31,038 nucleotides of DNA from contig CAYQDF010000032.1 in NCBI GenBank assembly GCA_964416175.1, positions 1-31,038 of the forward strand, in the 5' to 3' direction. The notes beneath the pieces were generated by a model. That model saw nothing but the letters and a program-made list of their open reading frames with translations, made no database searches and was not told the origin of the DNA. Origin of the DNA: CAYQDF01 sp964416175 (GTDB lineage Bacteria > Chloroflexota > Anaerolineae > Anaerolineales > UBA4823). The translations under genes were made by a program, and so were the position numbers. Below, one piece after another: positions 23,359 to 30,960 of this stretch. How positions within the stretch are numbered: the stretch's first letter is position 1; each line of letters opens with the position of its first letter.

Positions 23359-25920
23359 ATGAAGAAAGCAGGACGATCAGGCTGGCGGATATCCTGGATT
23401 TTCGCTGCACCGCTGATTCTGGCGCTGTGGCTGGCTCAGCCGGGTGCCAGCCCTGTCGAAGCACGCCGATCGGCTGCACCGGGGTACCTCCCTGGGGATA
23501 GCTGGGAAAAAATCCATCCCTCATTAGCCCGCCAGCTGGAAGAGCTCGCCCCCGGCGGCATGGCGCGCGTGATCGTCCGGCTGCATCCGCAGGCTGATCT
23601 TTCACAGATTTCTGCCCGGGGTCACGCTGCGCGCAACCGGGAAGTGGTTAAGCGGCTTCGAACGACAGCTGGCAGCACGCAGGCCGGGCTGATTTCCTTT
23701 TTGTCCTCCCGGCAGGCTCAGGGTCAGGTCGCCCGCTACGATTCTTTCTGGGTGTTCAACGGCCTGGCGGTGACCGCCACGGCGGAGGTGATCGGTGAAC
23801 TGGCGGTGCGCCCTGAGGTGAGCCGCATCTCGCCGGACGCGCAGATCGCCGCGCCGGTGCTTAATCTTGCTGCGGCCCAGTCCGAGCCGAACATCTCACT
23901 GGTGAACGCCGAGAGCCTGTGGGTGTTGGGCTACCGCGGGCAGGGGATCGTGGTGGCGAACATGGATACGGGCGTCTATCTGAACCACCCCGACCTTGCC
24001 GGGAAGTGGCGCGGCGGCGCGAACAGCTGGTTCGACCCGAACGGAGAGCACCCCGACGCGCCGTTCGACGCCAGCGGGCACGGCACCTGGACGATGGGGG
24101 TGATGGTCGGCGGTGGGTTGGGCGGCACAAATATCGGGGCGGCGCCAGACGCCCGGTGGATCGCCGTCAAGATCTTCAACGACCGCGGGCAGGCGACATC
24201 TTCCGGCATCCACGCGGGTTACCAGTGGCTGCTGGATCCCGACGGGAATCCAGAAACCAGCGACGCTCCCCACGTTGTGAATAACTCCTGGACTTTCCAG
24301 TACACGGGCTGCGACCTGGAGTTTGAACCCGACCTGGCCGCCCTGCGTGCGGCGGGCATCCTGCCGGTGTTTGCCGCCGGCAACAGCGGTCCGTCCTCCA
24401 ACACGAGCCTCAGCCCGGCGAACAATCCCTCCGCATTCTCTGTCGGAGCGACGAATAACAGCGACGGGATCTACACGTACAGCGCGCGGGGCCCTTCGGC
24501 CTGCGGAGGACCGGAAGCGGTCTACCCGGCTCTCGTGGCTCCTGGGGTGAACATCCTCACCACGGACCTGTTTGGGCTGTACCGCCGGGCGACCGGGACA
24601 TCCCTGGCCGCCCCCCATGTTTCCGGCGGACTGGCGCTCCTGCTCTCCGCGTTCCCATCTCTCACCGCAGACCAGCAGGCAGCTTCCCTGGTGAACAGCG
24701 CCGTTGACCTCGGCGCAGCCGGGCCAGATAATACCTTCGGCAGCGGGAGGCTGGACCTCCTGGGCGCGTTCAACTGGATCGATGCGAACCTCGGCGATCC
24801 GGTGCCGGTTTTCACACCGACTCCCACCGCCACGCCCACGCCGGTTGACTCGCCAACGCCTACGGCGACCGATGTCCCCACGTCGACACCGACCGATACC
24901 CCCACACCGTCGCCGACGGCGACCCTCTCTCCGACCGCCGCCCCCGATCCCACCGCGACAGAGACACCGATCCCAACCGCCACGCAGACGCCCGCCCCAA
25001 CCGCAACGAGCACTCTTGTCCCGACCGCAACGCCATCTCCCACTCTGCAAGCCACAGATACCCCGACTGGGACCGCGCCGGCTCTTGCGAACCTCGCCTT
25101 GAACCAGCCCGTTAGCGTGTCTTCGTTCCAGGACAGCCAGCACAGCGGGGTCAAAGCGGTCGATGGCCAGCTGACCACCTTTTGGAAGACACAAAAAGCC
25201 AAGCGCAACGGCGGCTCACCCGCTGAGTGGATCACCGTAGATCTGGGCAGCATCCGCTCGATCGATCAGGTCCACCTGCTGTGGGAGGCGTATTACGCCG
25301 TCAGCTACGAGCTCAGGGTTTCGCCGGATGGCGTCTCCTGGTCGGCCGTCTTCAGCACCGCGGCTGAGGACGGCGGCGCCGACCAGATCCTCCTCCCGGC
25401 AGTCCAGGCGCGCTTCGTCCAGCTCTACACCACCGGCTGGTTAGACCCGGCGCTGCGGAACTGGCTCAAAGAATTCGAGATTTGGGGGATCGTCCCAGCC
25501 CAGACTCCATCGCCGACGCCGACCGGCTCCGGGATAACCCCCACCCCTTCGTCGACGCCGACCCCTTCCCCCACGCCATCGAGTGAGGGGGTGCACGCCG
25601 GGGATCTGGACGGGAGTACGAAGGTGACCGGGGGGAGTTGGACGGCGCGGGTGACGATCACCGTCCACAACGCTTCAGAAACGCCATTATCCGGAGCGCT
25701 CGTCAGCGGGTCCTGGAGCGGCGGCTCAGGCGGGAGCGGCTCGTGCCTGACCTCCAGCAGCGGGCGGTGCACGATCTCGCTCGCCTCGCTCCCGCTCTCC
25801 CTCCCGAGTGTGACCTTCACCATCACAGATATCACATCCTCCGGGCTGGCCTACCAGCCCTCTGCGAACCATGAACCGGATGGAGACAGCGACGGGACGG
25901 TTATCGCCGTGATGAAATAA
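23359..25920 (+). CDS. Secreted S8 (subtilisin-like) protease with F5/8C and Ig-like domains
   Basis: Start 23359 (MKKAGRSGW...) gives a clean signal peptide; an in-frame ATG at 23344 is possible. An inhibitor-I9-like propeptide (about 55-160) precedes the S8 catalytic domain. Catalytic residues, numbered from 23359, are D203 (VANMDTGVYLNHPDL), H241 (DASGHGTWT), oxyanion N342 (FAAGNSGPSS) and S415 (GTSLAAPHVSGG). After it come a Thr-Pro linker (about 485-575), an F5/8-type C (discoidin-like, carbohydrate-binding) domain (about 578-712), a second TP linker, and a C-terminal Ig-like domain with WTARVTITVHN and EPDGDSDGT. It is an extracellular protease, perhaps bound to cell-wall or external polysaccharide. 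It follows the CopC gene by about 28 bp, but its link to copper is unclear. Confidence 0.93.
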   Translation: MKKAGRSGWRISWIFAAPLILALWLAQPGASPVEARRSAAPGYLPGDSWEKIHPSLARQLEELAPGGMARVIVRLHPQADLSQISARGHAARNREVVKRLRTTAGSTQAGLISFLSSRQAQGQVARYDSFWVFNGLAVTATAEVIGELAVRPEVSRISPDAQIAAPVLNLAAAQSEPNISLVNAESLWVLGYRGQGIVVANMDTGVYLNHPDLAGKWRGGANSWFDPNGEHPDAPFDASGHGTWTMGVMVGGGLGGTNIGAAPDARWIAVKIFNDRGQATSSGIHAGYQWLLDPDGNPETSDAPHVVNNSWTFQYTGCDLEFEPDLAALRAAGILPVFAAGNSGPSSNTSLSPANNPSAFSVGATNNSDGIYTYSARGPSACGGPEAVYPALVAPGVNILTTDLFGLYRRATGTSLAAPHVSGGLALLLSAFPSLTADQQAASLVNSAVDLGAAGPDNTFGSGRLDLLGAFNWIDANLGDPVPVFTPTPTATPTPVDSPTPTATDVPTSTPTDTPTPSPTATLSPTAAPDPTATETPIPTATQTPAPTATSTLVPTATPSPTLQATDTPTGTAPALANLALNQPVSVSSFQDSQHSGVKAVDGQLTTFWKTQKAKRNGGSPAEWITVDLGSIRSIDQVHLLWEAYYAVSYELRVSPDGVSWSAVFSTAAEDGGADQILLPAVQARFVQLYTTGWLDPALRNWLKEFEIWGIVPAQTPSPTPTGSGITPTPSSTPTPSPTPSSEGVHAGDLDGSTKVTGGSWTARVTITVHNASETPLSGALVSGSWSGGSGGSGSCLTSSSGRCTISLASLPLSLPSVTFTITDITSSGLAYQPSANHEPDGDSDGTVIAVMK

Positions 25921-25925
25921 AACTG

Positions 25926-25931
25926 TATAAT
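25926..25931 (+). promoter_or_regulatory. Candidate -10 element before cytochrome b gene
   Basis: A perfect TATAAT lies 9 bp before the GTG start of the cytochrome b gene. A start site 6-8 bp downstream would make a nearly leaderless transcript. The region where a -35 box would lie is poor (TTATCG at 25901 with 19-bp spacing), so this is tentative. Confidence 0.3.
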
Positions 25932-25940
25932 TGTCCCATC

Positions 25941-26984
25941 GTGCGCCCGTCGTTTTTCCACCACCTCCACCCGCCGACTATCCCCGCGCCCCAGGCGCGT
26001 TTTCGATTTACCCTGGGCGCTGGCGGGCTTTCCGTTTACCTGGTCCTGGTCGTGATCGCCACGGGCATCCTCGAGATGTTCTATTACGTCCCGACCCCGG
26101 AAGGTGCGGCAGAATCCGTGCAGACCATCGCATATCTCGTCCCGTTCGGCTGGCTGGTGCGCAACCTGCACTACTGGGGGGCGCAGGCGCTGATCGCCGC
26201 CGCAGCTGTCCACCTGGTGCGGGTGGTTATGACCGGCGGCTACGCTCCACCGCGCCGGCTCAACTACCTGGTCGGGATTGGCCTGCTGGTGCTGTGCCTG
26301 TTCCTGGACTTCACCGGCTACGTCCTGCGCTGGGACCAGGGCGTGCGCTGGGCGCTGGTGACCGGGACGAATCTGATCAGGACCATCCCTGTCGTCGGCG
26401 CGGGCCTGTATGTATTCGTGATGGGCGGCGATCAGCCTGGACCGGCAACCGTGATCCGCTTCTACGCCTGGCACGTTTTTGGCCTGACGTTGCTCCTGGT
26501 TGGGATGGGAGTATGGCACCTGTTCCGCATCCGGCGGGATGGGGGCATCTCCGTGGCGCCGCCGGTCGCGCGGGTCGATCCCAGCCGCATCTCGCGGAAC
26601 GAGCTGGTGCGGCGAGAGGTATTCGCTGCACTGATCGCCACCGCCTTGCTGGTACTGCTATCGGTTGCCTTTACGGCACCGATCGCCGCGCCCATCCAGG
26701 AGGATGCTGCGATCAGCGGCGACGCGCGCGCCCCCTGGTTCTTTCTGTGGGTTCAGCAACTGCTGCGCTGGGGCGACCCGTTCCTCCTGGGTGTGGCGGC
26801 GCCGGCTGGCTTGCTGGTCTTGATCGCCCTGCTGCCTTACCTCCTGCCTGGGCCGCGCCCCGCCGAGCTCGGGCGCTGGTTTCCACCTGGCAGCCACGCG
26901 GCGCAGATCGCCCTGGGCGTGGTTGGGACGGCGATCCTCGCCCTCACGCTCCTGTCTCTGACATCCTCCCCGGCCTCCCCCTGA
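25941..26984 (+). CDS. Cytochrome b (b6-like) subunit of a bc-type complex
   Basis: The 347-residue integral membrane protein carries two bis-histidine haem pairs on presumed helices B and D: H77 and H91 (13 residues between) and H178 and H193 (14 between). The 14-residue spacing in the second pair is that of cytochrome b6 rather than mitochondrial cytochrome b. A C-terminal part resembling subunit IV is fused, with RAPWFFLWVQQLLRW in the place of the PEWY quinol-site motif. The enzyme would oxidise quinol in the membrane and pass electrons to the Rieske and haem c proteins encoded next. The start is a GTG with no clear ribosome site; a TATAAT lies just upstream. The multiheme cytochrome gene follows after 10 bp. 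Confidence 0.9.
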   Translation: MRPSFFHHLHPPTIPAPQARFRFTLGAGGLSVYLVLVVIATGILEMFYYVPTPEGAAESVQTIAYLVPFGWLVRNLHYWGAQALIAAAAVHLVRVVMTGGYAPPRRLNYLVGIGLLVLCLFLDFTGYVLRWDQGVRWALVTGTNLIRTIPVVGAGLYVFVMGGDQPGPATVIRFYAWHVFGLTLLLVGMGVWHLFRIRRDGGISVAPPVARVDPSRISRNELVRREVFAALIATALLVLLSVAFTAPIAAPIQEDAAISGDARAPWFFLWVQQLLRWGDPFLLGVAAPAGLLVLIALLPYLLPGPRPAELGRWFPPGSHAAQIALGVVGTAILALTLLSLTSSPASP

Positions 26985-26994
26985 TCCTTTCAGC

Positions 26995-28236
26995 GTGTCC
27001 AACCGCTCCCTGCTCGCCTCATCCGCTTTGCTCCTGGCCTCGCTTTTCGCCGTGATCTGGTATGAGAACCGCCGGCCAGAGCCGGCCGCTCTGACTCCGA
27101 CCCTCACCGGCGAGGCGGAATACTGCGTCACCTGCCATGGAGACCTGCCGGAGATCAGCACCGCGCACCCGGAAGAGACCTTCGGCTGTGTGATCTGCCA
27201 TGGTGGGGAGAGGCTGGCGCTGGACGCTGACCTGGCGCACAGCACCATGCGCGGCGGGCGAAACCCTTCGGATTTCTCTGTCGTCCAGGCTTCCTGCGGT
27301 GGGAGCCAATGCCACAGCGGCTCTCCCGAAGAGGATAGGGACCACATCCACCGGGTTCTGACCAGCGTCCAGACGACATACGCCGGCGCGATCGCCCAGA
27401 TCCGCTTCACGTACGGCGCCCAGCCAGATCTGACCGCCCGGCTGGGGATCAGCGCCGTCCAGGACGACCTCATCACCACCGCCACCGGTTTGCCCGCCCT
27501 GGAGGCTTTCGCTCCCGACGCCGGATCCCCGCCTTCGGTGGTCGCATTCGCAGAGAACTGCCTGAGCTGTCACCTGTCTGCCGAACCCCTCCCTGGCGAG
27601 CCGTATGCGCGCCTGGCCGGGTGCGCCGCCTGCCACACGCCCACTGCCGGCGCCGACCTCAATCGGCCCCTCCACCGCCTGACGACCGCCATCCCCTACA
27701 CCCAGTGCAACACCTGCCACAACCGCGGCAATTATGACCTGCGCGATATGCAGTTCCACCCGCGGGAAGACCAGCCCCGCAACCGGTTACAGGACTACTA
27801 CCAGCCGATCGCCCAGTTCGTGCGCTGCGAGTGGACCCTGGACTGCATCGACTGCCACACACGCCGTGAGGCAATGGGGGATGGGGACCTGCACAGCAGC
27901 AAGAAGGAAATCCAGTATGTTCAATGCCGGACCTGCCACGGGACCCTGGAGGAACTCCCGCTCACGAAAACGATCACCGACCCGGAAGACCTGGCATTTC
28001 GATTGGCTTTCTTGAACCCGGTGATCGACCTCGCGGTGGGAGATACTGTCATCGTTACCGGGCAGGGGGAGCCCCTGTGGAACACCCGCCGGCTGCCGGA
28101 TGGGAGCTTCGAACTGTTCGGAAAGGCGACCGGCCAGCGCCTGACCTTCCGGCCGGTGATGGGCTCCGCCTGCCAGCAAAAAACCGACGAACAGGAATCC
28201 CGCTCCTGCCACGCCTGTCACGCGGTGGAGAGGTGA
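26995..28236 (+). CDS. Multiheme cytochrome c with nine haem-binding motifs
   Basis: The 413-residue protein has a short N-terminal membrane anchor or signal (about 4-21) and eight CXXCH motifs (CVTCH, CVICH, CLSCH, CAACH, CNTCH, CIDCH, CRTCH, CHACH). One longer CX4CH motif (CGGSQCH) lies between the second and fourth positions, giving up to nine c-type haems. It would lie outside the membrane and carry electrons away from the cytochrome b/Rieske complex. It is encoded between these two subunits (10 bp after cytochrome b; Rieske ATG 5 bp after its stop). The spacing of motifs is irregular and does not match a small tetraheme family I recognise. The start is a GTG. Confidence 0.92.
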   Translation: MSNRSLLASSALLLASLFAVIWYENRRPEPAALTPTLTGEAEYCVTCHGDLPEISTAHPEETFGCVICHGGERLALDADLAHSTMRGGRNPSDFSVVQASCGGSQCHSGSPEEDRDHIHRVLTSVQTTYAGAIAQIRFTYGAQPDLTARLGISAVQDDLITTATGLPALEAFAPDAGSPPSVVAFAENCLSCHLSAEPLPGEPYARLAGCAACHTPTAGADLNRPLHRLTTAIPYTQCNTCHNRGNYDLRDMQFHPREDQPRNRLQDYYQPIAQFVRCEWTLDCIDCHTRREAMGDGDLHSSKKEIQYVQCRTCHGTLEELPLTKTITDPEDLAFRLAFLNPVIDLAVGDTVIVTGQGEPLWNTRRLPDGSFELFGKATGQRLTFRPVMGSACQQKTDEQESRSCHACHAVER

Positions 28237-28241
28237 TCGCG

Positions 28242-28679
28242 ATGGGAAGCTATCGGTCCGATTCACCATCCGTCCAGCGCCGGGACTTCCTCTGGCTGGC
28301 CGCAAAGGGGCTCCTGGCCCTGAGCGGCGCCCTCGGGCTGGTTGGGATCCTGCGCTACTTCAGCTACAGGCCAGGTCCGGTGAAACCGACGCGGTTCGAG
28401 CTCGGGCCTTCGAGCGAATATCCGCCGGGATCGAGGACTGTGGTGGCTGAAGCAAGCGCGGTCTTGATTCACGGTCCTGACGGTTTCCAGGCCCTGTCCC
28501 TGATCTGCCCACACCTGGGATGCACCGTGGAGGCCGCGCCGGCGGGTTTCAATTGCCCCTGCCACGGCTCAAGGTTCGGTCCCGACGGGGCTGTCCGGCG
28601 CGGGCCGGCCACGGAGCCGCTCCGCGCCCTGCGCGTCGAACCGGCTCAGGATGGCCGGCTGGTCTTGTTTACTGACTGA
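28242..28679 (+). CDS. Rieske [2Fe-2S] protein
   Basis: The 145-residue protein starts with a Tat-like SVQRRDFLWLAAKG signal and a hydrophobic anchor (about 20-38). The Rieske domain follows, with the cluster ligands in CPHLGC and CPCHG (two Cys and two His) and the disulfide cysteines typical of bc-complex Rieske proteins. It would accept electrons from quinol at the cytochrome b subunit. GGAGAGG lies 8 bp before the ATG at 28242; a GTG at 28233 overlapping the preceding stop is an alternative. It is the last gene of the cytochrome b - multiheme c - Rieske set. Confidence 0.93.
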   Translation: MGSYRSDSPSVQRRDFLWLAAKGLLALSGALGLVGILRYFSYRPGPVKPTRFELGPSSEYPPGSRTVVAEASAVLIHGPDGFQALSLICPHLGCTVEAAPAGFNCPCHGSRFGPDGAVRRGPATEPLRALRVEPAQDGRLVLFTD

Positions 28680-29133
28680 GCGGGGCGGCCATGGATGCGG
28701 GGCGAGCGGTGCACCGTTTGCCTCGCAGCGCCCTGGCAGCTGGCGATCGGCGCCAGGACCGAACGCAGCGATCGCTATCTGCACGGGATCACGGCATGGC
28801 TTTCTCAAAGTCGTGGGCGATCGTCATTGCGAGGCGGTCTTTGCCGAAGCAATCCCCCTGTTCACAGAGGAGACTGCTTCGCAAAAGCCGCTCGCAGTGA
28901 CATCTCGAGCAGAATTTTCTGACTTTGGGAAAACCATAGAGCTCACGGACTGCTGCATGGCGTCGATCCAGGGGACTGTGTTAGAATCAGTGACCTTTAA
29001 TTTGCAGCGCACCGGCGCGGCTGCGTCCGGCATTGGACCTGGAGCCGCGCGCCTGATCTCCATCTTTACCCATTGACCGGGCAGCCTTCAGGTTAGACCG
29101 GGAGGCATACAAAATTCATAGTGTGGCGATTCG
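28680..29133. other. Intergenic region with one palindromic repeat and no credible gene
   Basis: The open frames here overlap the repeat at 28823-28901 and show no domain. Apart from that repeat nothing can be assigned. The promoter of the lipoprotein gene at 29134 should lie near its end, but no clear -35/-10 pair or ribosome site is visible. Confidence 0.5.
28823..28901. repeat. Palindromic GTCATTGCGAG-type repeat, copy 1
   Basis: The left arm (28823-28855, starting GTCATTGCGAGGCGG and ending GAAGCAATCC) and right arm (28870-28901, GAGACTGCTTCGC to CTCGCAGTGAC) are imperfect reverse complements of about 32 nt. A second copy is at 30791-30880. Repeats of this sequence type occur between genes in many bacterial genomes and look like non-coding mobile (MITE-like) elements. 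Confidence 0.75.
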
Positions 29134-30465
29134 ATGAAGAAGAGAAATAGCATTTCATTAACGTGTATCCTGGTGTTGCTGGCGCTGGGAGTTGCTGCCT
29201 GCGGCCCGCAGGGGATGCGTCTTCCGGATATCCCTGTCCTGCGGGACCTGGGGCGAGACCCAGGCCGCATCGTGTACCTCAGCGTGGATGGCAATATCTA
29301 CACGATCGATCAATCTGGCGGCGAAAAACGCGCGGTCACCACCGATGCAGAAACGACCCTGGGCGATTCGGGCATCGCCCGCCAGTACCAGTTTCCTGCG
29401 TGGTCGCCGGACGGGCGCCGGCTGGCTTTCGTCGGGTTGGACCGCAGCCAGTCCGGAGTCGAACGCGTGACGCTGTTCACCGCCAGCCCGGATGGCACCG
29501 ACAGGGTTTCCGCCTATCAGAGCACTGTGGAATACCCATTCTACCTGTACTGGTCCCCTGGCAGCGACCGGGTTGCATTCCTGACGACGCTGCCTGACCA
29601 GGGGATCGCCCTCAAGATTGTCCCGGCAGCCGGCGGAGAGACCAGGACGCTGGCGACGGGTTCGCCTTTTTATTGGGATTGGGCGCCGGATGACCGCACC
29701 CTGCTGATCCACACCGGCGGTTCGGCGCAGGACAGGTCCAACGCCCGGCTTGCCCTGCTGGACCTGGAGACGGGGGTCGCGCAGGATCTCGAAGCCCGCC
29801 CGGGGTCCTTCCAGGCTCCCGCCTGGTCCCCCTCAGGAAGGGAGTTCGTGCTTGGGACGCCGGGCAGCGATGGAAAAGAATCTATTCTGCTGGCTGATCG
29901 CGCAGGAGAGGCGATCCGGAGTCTGGCCGAAGTCGACGCCCCCGTCTTCTTTGCATGGTCGCCGGATGGGAAAAAGCTGGCCTACCTGGCGACGGATCCA
30001 GGGTTGATGGGTGGTCTTGCCCAGATCCTGACCGTGATCGAGCCGGAAAATCCGGAGGTTGTGGTTAAGGCGAAAGAAGAACTGGTCGTGGCGTTCTTCT
30101 GGTCTCCTGACAGCCGGCAGATCGCCTTTCTCACCCCGGCAGTGTTCTCACCCACCCCTTCCGCCGGGCAGGAGGGCGCACCGCAGCAAGTATTTTACCT
30201 GCGGTTGTATGTCCTGGATGTCCAGACCGGCGAATCGCGCGAGCTGGCGCTGTTCCGTCCGACGCAGGACCTTGTCAATATCCTGCCGTATTTCGACCAG
30301 TACTCCCGTTCGGCGACGATCTGGTCGCCAGACAGCCGCAACCTGGTCATCCCGGCGAACAGCCAGGAAGGTGAACCCAATATCTTCGTCGTGGAAGCAG
30401 ATGGTGACCCGCGACCCACGCTGATCACGGATGGCACAATGGCCTTCTGGTCAAGTGGGAGATAA
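29134..30465 (+). CDS. Lipoprotein with TolB/WD40-like beta-propeller
   Basis: The 443-residue protein has a lipoprotein signal (MKKRNSISLTCILVLLALG followed by VAAC, lipid-modified Cys23). About five or six TolB/PD40-type repeats follow, each with a WSPDG-like turn (AWSPDGRRLAFVG, YWSPGSDRVAFLT, AWSPSGREFVLG, AWSPDGKKLAYLA, FWSPDSRQIAFLT, IWSPDSRNLVIPA). These build a beta-propeller held on the outer face of the membrane. Such propellers usually bind proteins or ligands; no catalytic residues are seen. It stands alone after a 454-bp gap, converging with the PspC-domain gene downstream. No strong ribosome site is visible before the ATG. Confidence 0.9.
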   Translation: MKKRNSISLTCILVLLALGVAACGPQGMRLPDIPVLRDLGRDPGRIVYLSVDGNIYTIDQSGGEKRAVTTDAETTLGDSGIARQYQFPAWSPDGRRLAFVGLDRSQSGVERVTLFTASPDGTDRVSAYQSTVEYPFYLYWSPGSDRVAFLTTLPDQGIALKIVPAAGGETRTLATGSPFYWDWAPDDRTLLIHTGGSAQDRSNARLALLDLETGVAQDLEARPGSFQAPAWSPSGREFVLGTPGSDGKESILLADRAGEAIRSLAEVDAPVFFAWSPDGKKLAYLATDPGLMGGLAQILTVIEPENPEVVVKAKEELVVAFFWSPDSRQIAFLTPAVFSPTPSAGQEGAPQQVFYLRLYVLDVQTGESRELALFRPTQDLVNILPYFDQYSRSATIWSPDSRNLVIPANSQEGEPNIFVVEADGDPRPTLITDGTMAFWSSGR

Positions 30466-30500
30466 AGGAAGGCCGGCGTGGCTGCTCGATCCAGGCGTAG

Positions 30501-30526
30501 ACCCTTAAGAGGAATAGTACAAGGGT
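30501..30526. terminator. Weak hairpin between convergent genes
   Basis: ACCCTT (30501-30506) and AAGGGT (30521-30526) form a 6-bp stem with a 14-nt loop in the 76-bp gap between the convergent lipoprotein and PspC genes. There is no long T-run on either side. A shared weak terminator is possible. Confidence 0.3.
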
Positions 30527-30541
30527 TTAACGAGATAACCG

Positions 30542-30739
30542 CTAGGATTTCGGGATGACGATCCACAGGATCAGGTAGACCAGGATCCCCGGGACGCCTC
30601 CCGGGATCAGGGCCAGCAGGAACGCCAGCCGGAACCAGATCGGGCTGATGCCGAAAAATTCACCCAGACCGCCGCACACGCCGGCCAGGATGCGGTCCTG
30701 GCTGGACCGCCGTAAGGGGCCTCTCGTTCCATTCGACAT
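30542..30739 (-). CDS. PspC-domain small membrane protein
   Basis: The 65-residue protein is essentially one PspC domain: a short basic N terminus (RGPLRRSSQDRILAGVCGGLGEFFGI), then a hydrophobic segment (about 38-62) ending WIVIPKS. PspC proteins sit in the membrane, in some bacteria as part of the envelope phage-shock response, but stand-alone copies like this are common and their exact role is unknown. GGAGG lies 7 bp before the ATG. AT-rich sequence upstream (30740-30790) probably holds its promoter. It is convergent with the lipoprotein gene. Confidence 0.92.
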   Translation of the reverse strand: MSNGTRGPLRRSSQDRILAGVCGGLGEFFGISPIWFRLAFLLALIPGGVPGILVYLILWIVIPKS

Positions 30740-30790
30740 GTTTACCTCCGCAATGATTATTTAATTAATCTTTGTTTCAAGCATAATTTA

Positions 30791-30880
30791 TTGTGGCACT
30801 GCGAGGCGGCGCAGCCGTCGAAGCAGTCTCTAAAACAGCCAGGAGATTGCTTCACCGCCTTCGGCGGTTCGCAATGACAC
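30791..30880. repeat. Palindromic GTCATTGCGAG-type repeat, copy 2, with flanking direct repeat
   Basis: The left arm (about 30791-30830, TTGTGGCACTGCGAGG to AAGCAGTCTC) and right arm (about 30843-30880, GAGATTGCTTCACC to TTCGCAATGACAC) are imperfect inverted copies and match the repeat at 28823. CATAATT occurs on both sides (30782-30788 and 30880-30886), resembling a target-site duplication. Confidence 0.75.
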
Positions 30881-30960
30881 ATAATTATCTAGTTTTCCAT
30901 CTCCTTGCAACAGAGCAATTTTCTTCGACTATGTCACAGTTGGTTTTTCATGAGCGAAGC

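Noticed and set aside
24780..25080. Repetitive Thr-Pro codons suggesting a CRISPR or satellite array
   Set aside because: The repeats are coding low-complexity linkers in frame with the protease, without regular spacers.
25931..27055. 374-codon frame overlapping cytochrome b
   Set aside because: The sequence is Arg/Pro/Gly-rich without domains; the overlapping frame contains the four haem histidines and membrane helices.
28651..29076. 141-codon plus-strand frame overlapping the Rieske gene end
   Set aside because: It runs through the palindromic repeat, has no recognisable motif and starts inside the Rieske gene in another frame.
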